Assembly: GCF_041260155.1 (NCBI RefSeq)
Contig: NC_091933.1
Span: 1,302,001 to 1,366,000, forward strand
DNA: 64,000 bases
Source: Ptychodera flava
Lineage: Eukaryota; Hemichordata; Enteropneusta; Ptychoderidae
Direction: 5' to 3'
Part shown: in pieces, positions 22,051-56,504 of the stretch
Numbering within the stretch: position 1 is the first letter of the stretch
How the letters are laid out: every line of letters begins with the position of its first letter
The notes under the pieces: generated by a model
Databases searched by the model: none
Told to the model about the DNA's origin: nothing
Seen by the model: only the letters and a program-made list of their open reading frames with translations
Program-made: the position numbers and the translations under genes

Positions 22051-23015
22051 AAGATCGTTGACCCTGATTATTAGTGTTGTCTCAGGTAACAGACAACAAA
22101 GCAAGAGGACATTATTAGTGGAACAAAAGTGAAACAATTATAGATGTTATAGATATAAACATTGTTGATAAAAACTATAATATTCTATGATCATTGTATA
22201 CTCACATAAACCCAAGACTACATTTTAATCCTGAAATATGAGTTTAAGGAGTGGCCCATTTGATTTTGGTGGGGGATGGAGGAAATGGGTATGGCAACAA
22301 ATTTTTTAACCACACTGGCAAATTTTTTTTCCAGAGGTTGCTTCAATTTTTTTTTCAAAATACAAAATCATTAAATCACAATCTTGTAAAATCGAGCCGT
22401 TTTTAACATTTAATTATGTAAATATCCATGTCTTCACACATGCACATCACTGAACATATATCCAACTTATGCAATCTTTCCAATGTTACTGTCTGATGTA
22501 AAGCACATGACTTGCAAAATATCAAGAAAGTGCACTTCTGCAAACCGCTGCCTTCTTTTGAGCTTTCCTTCAACCCGTCATGGTAGGTCAACCGACTCAT
22601 CTTGTAGGTATTAGTGCCACCGTGTATTATTATGAAGTTCAAAAACAGTATCATACATTTTTGGCAATTTTTATCATTTTAGTCTACATTTTATTCTTAG
22701 ACACCACTGTTTTAATTGGAGAATAAGTTTAAAGTTAATATCTAACAGGTAGACATTAGTCGACTGTTAGAAAAGTGTTTCATAGAGATTTACATGCTTT
22801 GTTCATTTTTTCCTTATTTAAAGGTACCCGGTAGTTAAACATTTTCAGTTAAAACATTTGTAAAATTGTTTGAGTATAACAAAGTTAGTTGTTCATTTAT
22901 TCTTTGATACTTTTTTTTACAAAGGATTTATTTAAAATTCAGTAATATATAGTTTATTTTGATCTTATCAAGAAGGTTACATAATCTTATCCTGTATATT
23001 TCCAGTGATTGTTTA
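22051..23015. other. Intergenic stretch, nothing recognised
   Basis: AT-rich sequence with several poly-T and poly-A runs. No conserved coding segment. Confidence 0.5.
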
Positions 23016-23019
23016 AAGT

Positions 23020-23260
23020 ACATCACCAAGGCAATGTCAACAAATGTGACTGAAGACTTGAGTTAAAGCTATTACACACCCAATGAATATCACAAATCAT
23101 ACATATTTACTGAGATATGAATGGCAGATTAATATTCATTTCTTCATGATGAAATATCTGATCAGAATATACAACATGACATTGACATTCACCAGTTGTT
23201 TCGTTTTCTAGTAAAATTTGAGACAAAATGTTAAACTTTAATGGACATATATCTAATATA
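23020..23260 (+). repeat. Dispersed repeat, uninterrupted copy
   Basis: Blocks such as CAATGTCAAC, GAAGACTTGAGTTAA, AATATCACAAA and AAATGTTAAACTTTAA recur in the same order at 56505-57620, where a TIR element splits the copy. Class unknown. Confidence 0.55.
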
Positions 23261-24015
23261 ATAGTAAAGAGTTACTGCTTTATAATATGTGTTTACAATG
23301 ATAATAGCTTGGCAAGACAGAGTGGTCAGAAATGCTGGAAAAATGACTGCCTGATGCATATTGTCGGAAAACAAATACACAAGGAACCATAGCAATCACG
23401 CTTTGCAAGTGAGTCCATCCAAGTTTGTCCAAACTATATTCTTGATCTTTGTCTGCAGAAGGTATAATTAACTGTAAGTATATTATTGACCATTTTCAAT
23501 AACAGGATTAGGCACTGGTTTTGAGAAACAGTCTCTCGAGGTATTGTGCAGAAAACATGACATAATATGCTGGTCCAAATCCCGATGCAGTTGACAAAGA
23601 AGTTAATTGGCCATTCTCACTCTGAAATTTGCAACGAGAATGAATATATCGCAGGTACATTGTTCTTAATCTTCAGCCTGGTGTTCAAAGTACCATATGT
23701 TTCATTATCATTAGTGTTATATGACCCAAACTCTTCTTCAACTACATCAGAGTTAGACCAATCTCACTCTGAAACAGTCACTGTTGGTATATAAAGTACG
23801 GTGACACTGCCAGTTAGGAACTGGTCAGTTTCTTCAGCTGGGGGTGGGATGTGACATATGTTGTGTGTGTGTGTGTGTGGGAGGGGGCGGCAGTGGATTA
23901 TTTTTTTGCCGATGTGTAAAAGGGGCTGCATGACCCCCTATTCCAACTTTCTAAAACAGGGTGACCCCCTCTGCACGACAAAGGTAAAACAAAAGACAAA
24001 ATATAAATTTATCAA

Positions 24016-24125
<110 letters not shown>

Positions 24126-24784
24126 GGGTATATTTTAAATGTTCAGTCATTGACATGTCAGTTTTAAGATAGGAATATCAAAGAGTCAATTTTAAAGTTT
24201 GAAGTTTGAATACAGTATTTTGAATGAGCTGTGAATGTATTCCACACTGTCATGCTTAACCAGATGTCCTGAACTGTTGTATACATAAATGGATGTCAAT
24301 CATTAGTATCAAAGAGAGAAAAGCAGTAAATCAAATACTTTGATGGGTGTTCAGACTTGTCAGCCATCCAATTAAATCTCCTGAGAAGCCATAGCCAAAT
24401 TTTAGCCAAATCTGATGTACTTTAATATAGTGCCTGAGAGGACCTTTTCTTTGAATGTGAAACCATAAAAGCACAGCTAATAATGACGAAAACTTCCTTG
24501 TGTAAACTATTATTTTAGTCATGAAAAAAGCACCTTTTTACAGAATTACCTGTGACACAAAGGAAATAATTGCATCAATGGGAACGAAAAATATTTTGTC
24601 AATTTCCTCTTTCTAAAATGTATGTGTCACTGTATCATATATATTGTGAAATATTAATGCATGTTGCTTTCTGAATTCTCAAAGAGAAAACAGAAAAGTG
24701 TCAGGAATTGTCATACTTTTCATAAGAACTGCAGATTTCATAATGGTACACTTTGCAAAACAGACATTCAGTTTACAAACGATC

Positions 24785-24990
24785 GATCAAGATATCTCTG
24801 ACATATATATCTGATATATATTACTGTACTGCGCCCTAAGGGCGCGCCAAAAAATTATTAAACATCCAGATATCTTTGATATATATATGTCTTATAATAT
24901 TAAAGTCATGCACCCCAAGGGTGTGCTGAAAACTAATTGTCCGATATATTAAAGTTATGCGCCCGAACGGTGCACCAAAAAATGCAACTG
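24785..24990 (+). repeat. Three diverged tandem units, each with a GC hairpin
   Basis: Each unit has GATATATAT-type sequence, then ATTAAAGT, ATGCGCCC, a complementary GGGCGC-type half and CCAAAAAAT. The hairpins are TGCGCCCTAAGGGCGCG, GCACCCCAAGGGTGTGC and GCGCCCGAACGGTGCACC. Spacing is about 65-75 bp. Confidence 0.7.
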
Positions 24991-25540
24991 AATAATGAAA
25001 TTCATTCAGTTTGAATATATTTCAGCAGACTGTAGAGACACACCAAGAAACTGTATGTGGTACATAGAAATTTTGAATAAATTATCAACATCTTCTGCCC
25101 TGTTACAAGGCCCACTTGTTGTTTTTCTTATGAAAATTTAATGGCATTCATACATTTTTAGATTTTTTTTGAAGTAGAAGTCATAATATGGGAAAAAAAC
25201 TTCCAGATTATGTTCAATTATCACTAACATTTAGAACCAGTGGATAACATAAAATCTTTTTCATCTTTCATTATCTGAAAATGTTAAAAATAATAGGGAA
25301 CCAAAATATTTTCAGATGAATGTGTACTTGTATTCTGCTGCTGCATGCACTCCCTGACTGCACTGTTACAAATGCAATGTTGCCAATGTTAGACTAAAAG
25401 TGAGCTCTGTCAAGTCTACAAAAAAGATTGAAATCAAAAGACAAATGTATGTCATTTTTAAATTTTTAAATAAATGTCAGTTTTGTCACATTGGTGCAGG
25501 ATATGCTTTAGTTCCCGTTTGTAAAAGCACCCAAATCTCC

Positions 25541-25713
25541 ATTGTATAGTTTTACGTAGCTGTGATATTGCAGCTGCACTTGAGGCGTCTATCGAACTCG
25601 CTCGGGTCAAGGGTTACCGCCACAGTGCATGGCGGTGACCCTAGACTTGAGCACATTTGATAGACACCACAAGTGCAACTGTGATATCACAGCTACAGTT
25701 TTTCATACTATGG
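25541..25713. repeat. Foldback element with ~70 bp imperfect arms
   Basis: The left arm (GTAGCTGTGATATTGCAGCT, GCACTTGAGGCGTCTATCGA, GTCAAGGGTTACCGCCA) is complemented on the right around an 8 bp loop at about 25625. No ORF. Confidence 0.8.
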
Positions 25714-28050
25714 GTTTTATATCACATGTTATAGGTGCAGATGCAAGGTGTGGTAATATTTTATAGGCAATTGTTGTTCTGTATATTATGTTATACAATT
25801 GCTCTCACAAAGTCCACAATGAAACAAATTAACTACAGGCAGTCCTACTGTCATCAAAGTTTGTGCAGAGTCTGACTGTGGTTTCTGCAATGCTCATTTG
25901 TCCCCAATACCATAGGCAACCATTGTAGAAAGATATATTTCAGCCACAATGACTTTGTTGTCAAAGCTACCTACACACCCAACACCTTACCTGTTCTAGC
26001 CATTCCCATAGTGTATGAATGGGTATGTATCAATGTCAGTACTTAGTCATGTGACACACACACACACACACAATATACATAAATACAACATAAAAGTAAC
26101 AAATCCTTTGCAAAAATGGGGTAAAAATCATAAAAACAAAACAAAAACATGGTGGTTATAATTTGATGTAATGTACCTGAGAACCTACATACCAAATTAC
26201 AGCTTTGGCGAGTGTTTCCTGAGGATAACATTTCTCAACCAGAGATAACAGCTACAACATCCTAAAACACAACAGCAGCTAGTAATTGTCATCATTTAAG
26301 CAATTTTGAATGAGACCATCAATAGGGACCAGCGCAATAACTTTGAAAAGTGTTTGGCAAGTTGTTTCTATCTACGTACACAATTTTCTAACCATTATTC
26401 ACTACACATCGATTCAACTAAAGTAAATTGCAAGGTTGAAAATCACCATACTCCAATATATAAGAAAACCAGATATCAGAAAGCAATGTGATCAGTTGTT
26501 TCTGAGCAAAACGTACTGCTTGTTTTTTGGCCATTTTCACTTCTTTTATCCCAATAATGTAATAATACGGTAAGCTCATTAATTAAACAAATCCAATGTA
26601 ACACCAATCATAGAATGTAGCTCTTGCCTCTACTGTCTTTGCGCCAATGAAGCATTTACAAACCAAATGCCACTGTCATAAATATATAGCTTTTGCCATG
26701 GACAATCAAATGCGTACATATACATACCATACACATACATCCATACATACATACATATCTTTGACACATTTACAAATAATTCAAAAATTTTGCATAAGTG
26801 ATTGCAGTAACTCTTCTCAAGCAAGCTAATATGAACTATACATTGTTTCTTCTTGATTTATTAATCTGTCTCTGCTTTACACAAGCATACTTACATGTAT
26901 GTCATCAGAAAAAAACTAAAACTATTACACTAGTCATCAATGCAGTTTACCCTGATACATACTTGTTTATTCTTCTTAGATATCAGCATATTCTGATCAC
27001 CATGGTAACATAAATATTCTGCATCTTTTACATTTTTCTGACAGCGGCTGATGTATTCTCCATGCATTATTGCTTTTAAAAAAGTAGATGATCTGAGTAC
27101 AGCCACTGACAAGACACTTGGGAAGATAGAACGACAATGAATTTCAAGACATTATAGAAACATCCTCAAAGGTTCATCCTGTACAGATATATCAAAAAAC
27201 AGTTCAATAAGTAAAATAAGCAGAATTTGCATAGTCCAACACTTCTTGCCTTTCTTCAATGAGTAGAACTTCAAAAATTACAAGTTGTTCAAATTTTATG
27301 ACACAAAAAAGAGCACAAAATTACAAATCATTAATATCATAAAGAAAAACAAACCTATGACATATTGATTACATAAAAACAAATTCTCAAAAACATCAAT
27401 CATAAATAAGTCTGTATACATTGAAAACAGAAAACTGTGACAATATGACAACCTAATAGACTGAGATGAAGCCTAATAAAGGAAAAATACTAACTTTGTA
27501 GAACTTAAAAACATATATTATCATGTTAATTTACACGAAATACCTTCCCTATCAAAGGGAATCCAAATCATTTTATTTTGATAGAAAGAGCATACACTAT
27601 AAGGCCAGTGTTATAAACTTCATTGAAATTTCTATAAACCAATACATGTATGTATGGGTAGTTGTTTGTGATACCACAAATATCTACTACCTCAATGACA
27701 CAGTCAAGCATTCAGAGAGAAATAATTGACAGCTTAAGTTCTCCAGAACCAACAACTATCACTTGCATTAATGAAATTGTTTTCTATGGTTTTATCATAA
27801 TCCATGATTTATAAAAAAAGAGAAGGCACTGTGCGGCAAAAGTCTGACAAATCTGCTGGTAAAATATTTCCTGTTGTATAGTCTGTAATTGTTGTGAATT
27901 GCTACAATGAGTGACTGTGTTTCCATAATTCTTGTGAATTGCTACAGTGAGTGACTGTGATTTAGTAAAAAAATATTCCAAAGGAGTCTGTTACAACACC
28001 ACAATAAATATTAATATTGTAGAATTTCTAGTGCTAAATTATTTTTCATG
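25714..28050. other. Intergenic stretch 3' of the PKC gene
   Basis: No gene recognised. There is a short (CA)n at 26055-26072, a CATA microsatellite near 26713-26756 and a 45 bp direct duplication at 27882-27962 (GTGAATTGCTACARTGAGTG). Confidence 0.5.
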
Positions 28051-28154
28051 ATTTTAATTGATATCTCTAAATTGCTAGAGTAATACTGGCTTAAAAGTCA
28101 TAACAGTTCAACATTCAGAGTTTTCATGTCGGCAACTTTGAGGGACAATATAAT

Positions 28155-28251
28155 CATAAGTTGCCATGGTGACTGAATAATTCATTTCAAGACACTTCGG
28201 CAACTAATTACATTATGAGTTGCCATGGCGACTGTAAAGTTCAGCAACTAA

Positions 28252-28260
<9 letters not shown>
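28155..28260 (+). repeat. Imperfect duplication next to the PKC stop codon
   Basis: AAGTTGCCATGGTGACTG and GAGTTGCCATGGCGACTG, each with a nearby GGCAACTAATTACAT or AGCAACTAATTACAT, repeat about every 60 bp. The last copy overlaps the end of the coding sequence. Confidence 0.6.
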
Positions 28261-49524
<21,264 letters not shown>

Positions 49525-49531
49525 CTTGTCT

Positions 49532-52500
49532 CTGAAATGTAACACTGTGATGTAAGACCTTGAAGGAATAAATTAAAATGAAATACACACTTGACAAGTT
49601 AAACTTCAGGAAAACACATAGTCCCACAAGCTGCTGTCTAATGTTAAGTAACCTAGTCACTTTGTCATGTTCTGTAACACTTGAATGCTGAAATATTTCA
49701 CAGTATTAAGCTACAGCTACATGTACAACTTGTATAATAATTGTTTTATCTGATACAAATTATATCAATCAAATGAGTTGTATAGCCTTCATATTTGCTG
49801 ATTGTATATTGAAGTTTTTATCAACAGTACATAGTACATATTGAGAAATACAAAGTATCTTAGTAGGACCTGATAGTATACCCTTCCTATTGTGATGAAA
49901 TTCAAATCTGACACTATTGTGACCTATGTACAGGATGTAGCAATAAATCTTTACATCAGTTACATGTAACATTTACTATATGGTTTTGTCCACTGCCCTT
50001 CAAGTAATATATGTCAAGGCAGTTTTTGAAAAAAATAGAGGTTATACTTTTATAATTTATAGGTCAGAAGTCCTGAACTTGTCAATTATCTGGTTGTCCA
50101 TTACTGTATAATCTTCATTGGTTACACACATGATTGACCAGATAAGTGTATTGATTCATGCTACTTGAAGTATCTTATTGTGTGATTCAAGGTCCAAGTG
50201 ACATTGGCTAGTACCGGTACCTAATCACACACCACAGCATGCATTATTTTCTATGATTGGAATGCTTAAGCCGACTTAATTGTCACTTCTTTTGATTGTG
50301 GATTTTTGAATTCTAAAGCCTTAACTCAGCGCTGTGCCAAGTTTAATGAAAGGGTGAATGAGGATGGTTTTCTAGCAATTCCAAAAGCAATGCCACAACA
50401 AATAACACATTTAGGAGAGTACATGTCCTCCTAAATATAAGAATGGTATACAAATATAGTCAGCAATGATCAGCAAACATTTCCATTTCAACAGCTGCTT
50501 AACAACCTGACTATTTGGCTTTATAAATTTTGAATTGCATTCATTTCAGTGATGTAACTAATAAAGTATTTCCTATTCAATCATCACAAATATCAAAATA
50601 TAGTACATGTAGTTTGTGTCACTAAGCCAGACAGTAAATAGGAGAATCAAAGTAGCAAGTAGTTCCTGAGTGTATGCAGTCAATGAACTAAATAAAAAAT
50701 ATTCTGTGGTATTTAGATCACAGACAGACATTGACTAGACGACATGTACAACAAGTGACCTCCTGGCCGATACAGCTTTGCTGCGATATTAAAGATAATT
50801 TAGAAACTAGGTGTTGGTTGGTTTGTCAATTAAGAGAACATTAAATTAACATGGTACATATTTGAATATCAGAGGCAAATTACTGAATATGTATAGAGTT
50901 TTTTGGATGGCATGAGGAAGAGTCCCACCAAGTTTAATTTGTATTCAGTGCCAGCTGCGACTGCTGGTGGCATAATTCATTGCCAGCGAAGTTTACCAAA
51001 GTACAGATATTTAACAATGGCTCAGCTGTTAGGACAAATGTTTTGTTTGACCAAAACCAGCAAAAATTGTCAAAAAATATAAGTATGCAAGTTTTTCGAA
51101 ATTTCAACAAGTCTAAGTCAGGTCACCCCTTGGAACCTGCATACAAAAACAACTGGACAAGGGGATTATAGGAAAAATATTTTCAAAATTTGAAATTTTT
51201 TTGACCAAAAACGGCAAATATTGCCCCCAAAACTAAATATTGCAGATTGTGCCATGATTTGACAAAACCTGATCATGGAATGACCACATGGTCATTCCAT
51301 GTTGCGATTTGCTAGAATGTCACCCGTGATAAGAAAATAGATACGTCTAATCAACACTGGATCAAAAAAGTAACATGATGTCAGGCATTATTTTTTGAGA
51401 TACTTTCCCTTTGAAAATAGTCTTGGAAAAGTGCCTGGTCATGTGACCATACACGTAATGTCATCTGCAGCTTTGAAACACTGGCAGGTAACTAGTACAT
51501 GATGAGTGCACAGGATGAGCAATGGACCTCTCTAAAACAGCAAGATTTTCCTTTGTAACATCACAGAAACTTAAACAGTTCATCAACAACAAATTACTGG
51601 TAGATTCAAGTGCAACTAAGGACGTTGCAAGGTATGGTTAGTTAGGATATTTTTGTGCAGAAATTTGCACTACTAATACTGATTTGGAAAAATGGGCAAG
51701 TAAACTTCTTATGATGGATTGTTGCGTTATTACAACAGTGGACACCAGAAACGCCAAGTTTGTCAAAACACGGCAGATTTCTCCTAAAGTTTTCATTTTA
51801 TCGTGGCATGAGAGTGTTTTTTGAACAGTAGAGAGCCTTCCACATCAAACAAGGTAGGACTGTAGGATTTGTGTTTATTTTCCTACTAAATGCCCAGTTC
51901 TATTTGCAGGCCAGACAAGTCTGTTTCAAACCTTGGTGGTGGTAAGGCTACATATCAGAATGTCAGAACGTAGCATAAACTCACAGCATAAACTACACTT
52001 TTACAAACTACCCAGTCCACATAACGCCTGTGGTATTAGGGGCCCAGTTTTGTATTGCCATATGGGGTACTGGTAATCTATATGACACATTGATCAAATG
52101 ACATGTAGAACTTAGATCCTATTGCCATGGGGGAGGGAAGTCAACATTAATTTGCAATATTCTCACAGTTACTCTAGCAACAGTCATGAAGTTATATTGT
52201 TCTATATCCTGCAGTTTTTTATGCATATCCTATACATATCTAAATATCTAGATGGGTAGAGCTGTCATTCAAACCAAAAAAGCTTTCAATAATAACAAAA
52301 TTAATGATGAATAAGTATAAATGCTAAGGGTACCAAATAACAAATTTCAGCACCTGTTGAAACACACATATGTATACGTGAGTCACATGAAAAGTGACTC
52401 ACACTTAGGTATGCTAGGGTTGTTTATTCTGACCCCAAGTTGATCTTTGTAAAATACACACAGATATGTATCAATTGTAGGAAGACTGTAAGTGACTCAT

Positions 52501-53390
52501 GGTAGAAGCTGTGTTTCCCTGGATTAAAGCATCATAACAATATTTAAATTAAATGACACCAACAGTAGTAACATAAAAATAGTAATAAAGTTTGTTTAAA
52601 ACAGTAGTTTTAAAATAAAATAAGCATATAATATTATATACCCACTCTTCGCTGTATCAAATAATGATATCCTTGCCAGAGAAGATGCATAATATATTAA
52701 AGCTATACAAATCCCCTATAAAACCTCTAAATATAATAAACATGACTTTTACATATATTTAATTCAAACTTTAAGTTCAAACAATTTTTAAAAGAGGGCA
52801 ATTTCATTGAATAAACTTTAAAATATTTCAACTTAATATTATTTGACAATCACTGACAGACAGACTTGTTACAGGCCTGTGGCTTAACAATAAGTGTTTC
52901 TTTAGAATATTGGCGACTGCAAGATGGTGGCGCTGGTTCCATGAAAAGTTTCTATATAAAAACTCTGAATCAGTCTTGATGTGTTTATTTGTAATTGTAT
53001 ACCGGAAATTGATAATATTCTGAGAAATTGAGTTGACAAATGAGAGTCCACTACTGAACCCTTGTCAATGAGTCCGTGCTAGAAAGTTATCATACTTCCA
53101 CAATAAAACAAAGTTAATGTTTAAGTTGCGTGACGTGTTTTTTAGACATCTATTCCTATGAACGTCGCCCTTCAGGTCAAAGACAACACTATACTAACAT
53201 TTGATATCCCCTTCCAACTGCGTGTAAACAGTCTTGGTCGTAAAAAGGGTAGAAATGTAATTTGTTAAATCATGTTTCTGTGCTGTGGGGAATATTCCAG
53301 CTTATTAGCCGATTTGTACTGTATTGGGACAATTTTTGAATCTGTTGAAAGCGAGTTTTCTGAACCCGGAAATACCAAGTCAATTAAAAA
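49532..53390. other. Upstream leader intron of PKC, mostly featureless
   Basis: AT-rich. A near-perfect 28 bp palindrome, CATGGAATGACCA/TGGTCATTCCATG, is at 51276-51303. A short hairpin, GTGAGTCAC/GTGACTCAC, is at 52378-52402. No coding segment recognised. Confidence 0.5.
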
Positions 53391-53396
53391 GTTGAC

Positions 53397-53591
53397 ATGT
53401 TCTTCGAATTGCTGTCCACAATACCCTGGCTGCTGCTATGCTTGTCTTCGAAGAGGCCGCGGCGGTCCGACATTCTCAGTCGGAGAAATTCGTCCAGTAT
53501 TGTGTATTTTAGGACAGAACAATTTCGCTTACTCAATCAAAATTCAAGCAGAACAGGGTCAACTGACAGTGATACTGATTATGTATCGGAG
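53397..53591 (+). CDS. Possible first coding exon of an unidentified plus-strand gene
   Basis: An ATG opens a 65-codon frame with a hydrophobic, signal-like start (MFFELLSTIPWLLLCLSS). A basic stretch KRPRRS and a Ser/Thr/Asp-rich end (GSTDSDTDYVSE) follow, then a plausible donor GGAG/GTAACT. The composition looks protein-like, but I do not recognise the family and found no convincing downstream exon. It would face the candidate PKC leader exons. It could equally be a chance frame or a repeat fragment. Confidence 0.2.
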
Positions 53592-53740
53592 GTAACTTCA
53601 TACATAGGCCATACCAATATTCAAAGTTTCCGGTAGTCATAGCTTGACAGAGCAGCGCGCAGCGTCTCGCGAAATGACCTGTGCCACACACACACAAAAT
53701 TGGTATGCTTCCTGGGTAAACAAGAAGTAGTCACTAACCT

Positions 53741-53880
53741 TTCAGCGGTGGCTTGGTCAAGCTAGCACTAAGACCTCGTCCAACACTCTTGGGTCGAAAA
53801 TTTCCTTTGATAAGACACGGAGAGAGATGTGGGATACAACTTGCTTTTGATGATGCTATTCGGTTGTGACGTACGGTGTG
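53741..53880 (-). other. Candidate 5' UTR exon of the PKC gene
   Basis: The minus strand has a good donor, CTGAAAG/GTTAGTGAC, at 53740. The preceding ~120 bp has few ATGs, and a CRE-like TGACGT half site lies at its upstream side. It would splice to the acceptor at 49532. The right boundary is unknown. This is inference from splice consensus only. Confidence 0.3.
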
Positions 53881-54486
53881 ACAGTGAGATCTTTAGAGGC
53901 CAACACCCACGGATCTCGGTCGCGATCAGATCAGGTGTCGTTGACTGTAGTGTGGTCAGGGGGAGTTACAGTCCCAATGATAATATGGGTTATCAAATAG
54001 GGGTGTCACAGTTGAACTTTACAAATAGTTAAAAAAAGTTTATCGACAATTTACTTCAACCGACCACAAATGTTAAGTACTTCCTTAACGTCTTGTGGTC
54101 CATCGGGTTACAATGCGTGCAACTGTTCTGGTTAATGTGTAAGTTCAAACGTTATGATGGACTCCAGCTAGCAGGTATAGACGCTACAGGTGGAAGCCCA
54201 GGGGAGGAAGTTAAAATGGCTATCATGCCATTAATGATGCATGGTGGGAAGCATCGTACACAAGCCCTGTATGCGTGTGCATGTAGAGGAATTAACATTT
54301 TTGAAAGTATTCAGTTTTGTTCCTTGTCAAATTTTGGAATGTACCATACCACACTCTTTCGGCCCCATTCTTTGCTAGTGTGAGTTGATTTAAAGTTAAA
54401 TTAAAGATTGATTGAATTTGGAAAGAGATCTGGGCAATGATTAAATTGCAGTAAAATTGTAGCTTATTTCGCGGTAAAACACTCAC

Positions 54487-54700
54487 TGATATAAGGACAG
54501 AACAAAGAGTGAGACATAAAGATAACTACACTGCACGGGCATCAATGCCTCGGGCCTTCGAACAATCTTCCTGCACGGCACAGTGCCGGGCCGGCGAGCG
54601 CTATTTTGGCAGGAAGCGGCCTGGAGATGCAGGCAGGGTCGACAGCGCCCTCTACAGTCTGATGGGTTAAACTACCGGCAATAAGGAAATGTGGAAGTAA
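54487..54700 (-). promoter_or_regulatory. CpG-rich candidate promoter / first exon upstream of PKC
   Basis: This is a GC- and CpG-rich patch (about 54530-54665) in otherwise AT-rich DNA. Its left side carries a strong minus-strand donor, TATATCA/GTGAGTGTT, at 54486. It could be the PKC transcription start, an alternative first exon, or a CpG-rich repeat. Confidence 0.3.
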
Positions 54701-55628
54701 AACGGACATACGTGACAATCCGATAAATCGTGTTTACAGTTTTGAGGTCTTGTCAACGTACTGAGAAAAATTACAGATAAGATGGTCAATGACAACAATT
54801 TAACAGGGCAAACATAGAGGAAACGGGATGCATAGAGAAAAGTAAACTAAGTATAGTTTCAAAACCGAATTTGTGAAAAGAATGATATAGCAAATATGCA
54901 ACAAAATCCGATGATGATAGGTATGCCCTAGGTATGCCAGCACCAGCACCTCATCACAGCATGGATGTAAAAAGTATTTTTTTTTTTACGGCCATGATCA
55001 CAGAAAAGATAGGAAGGCACATAATATCAAAGCTGTATAGAGTGAAACACAAGAGTCCTCACTGGATTTGAAACCACATTGGGTACCATTGTATTCCACA
55101 CACTGGTCAATTATGACATGGTAACTGTGATTATGATTTAATATAAAATCAATTAAATTTGAATCATGCATTAATTCACTTATCATAAAAAAGCAGTGAA
55201 TTGTGCTAATAATTCCAGGTAGATGAAATTTTTTACCAACCCTTCCAAATTCTAATAAAAGATGCAGAAAAATAATACATTGAGACCATAATACAAAGAA
55301 TATGGCATAAGATTCCCACAAATTTCACCAAATACATCAATGTTCACCAACAATAACTATGTCATTACAATGCAATCATGGTCTTTACTCTTCTCAACTT
55401 TTGACAATTTATTTTTTCAATATTTGGAAATTAAACACTTTAAATTGTAAAGAAAGTAGTACCAGCTAGGTCAACAAAGTTTCAATATAGTGTGTACAGT
55501 ATTCATACTTCAAATATTTATTCCCAAAATTTTGTAAAATGTTTTTGGGTTCAGCAAAGATTTGCTTCATATAAAATTCTACTTTATGGTTATTGGTAAG
55601 GATTTGTGCATGTTATTGTTCCTCCATT
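54701..55628. other. Intergenic stretch, nothing recognised
   Basis: AT-rich sequence between the PKC upstream region and the 55.6 kb transposon. Confidence 0.5.
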
Positions 55629-56353
55629 AGGGACCGTTCAGTTTTTACGGCCTGGGGGGGGGGGGCAGCAAAATCTTGTCGCCAGTTTTCAAAATAATAT
55701 AGACCCCCCTGCATTTTTTTGAAAAAAAGATGACCCCCCCTTTGTCAGACAAAAAAATTTGATGACCCCTCCCCCTAACGGGTGAAAAATAACCAAAACC
55801 CATACGTCAAATTTACCCGGACGGTTTGGATTTGAACTCCGGTACGCGGCGCACTTTATCCGTGTAGCAGCTAGATGCCAGTGCACAAACTTCTCAGCCA
55901 CATCCATGCAAACGTCTGTTAATTAGGACAACTGTAAGGCAATTTTTAACTTCATTTGCATAGACAACTTATGTCCATCACACTGTTATGCAAATTCCCC
56001 TTTTTGTCTCAATGCTACCATTCAGGGTCGCGAGCATGTAAATGGTCTTTCAAAGATGAGATAGGTACTTAACCAGATACTACTTAATATGAGTTGGCTG
56101 CCGAAGGCAGCCCGCTGCTTATTGTAGTGGGTTGGCAAAGTCCGGGCCTGCCGGTAAAGAGGGTCGATCATGGCCATGGCATAAAGTGAACGTTATTGTA
56201 CTGTATTATATTTTTGAAAATGTGGTGACCCCCCCCCCCTTTCCTACCAGTGTAAAAGCGATGACCGCCCCCTTTGCGGATTCCAAAATTACGATGACCA
56301 TCCCTGGATTTTGCCGGCCCGCCCCCCACGGCCGTAAAAACTGAACGGTCCCT
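55629..56353. mobile_element. TIR DNA transposon, 725 bp, non-autonomous
   Basis: The exact inverted ends AGGGACCGTTCAGTTTTTAC/GGCC and the complement closing at ACTGAACGGTCCCT span 24 bp. Repeated TGACCCCCC-type segments and homopolymer G and C runs (55656-55667, 56230-56240) lie inside. The 8 bp flanks CTCCATTA and TTCCCATA agree at 5 of 8 positions, which would fit an aged hAT duplication. No transposase frame. Confidence 0.8.
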
Positions 56354-56504
56354 TCCCATAAAATTTTTCACCGGTGTCCAACGTTGCAATGCACTATAAT
56401 GCAGAGTAATATATGCTGTTTATTTTCACCTGTCACTCAGGTGTTGAAAGAGTTACAGTTGAAAGAGTTACGATTTCCACCATGGTTTAAAAACATTGTT
56501 TAAA

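Noticed and set aside
23567..23794. 75-codon plus-strand ORF with two HSE-containing segments
   Set aside because: Looked faintly protein-like (DPNSSSTTSELDQSHSETVT), but there is no identifiable family and no partner exons were found.
51276..51303. 28 bp palindrome as a further tiny mobile element
   Set aside because: Unlike the CATAGACCCT hairpins it has no flanking direct repeat and no second copy in the window.
54093..54383. 96-codon plus-strand ORF near the PKC upstream region
   Set aside because: No family resemblance and no splice context. Probably chance.
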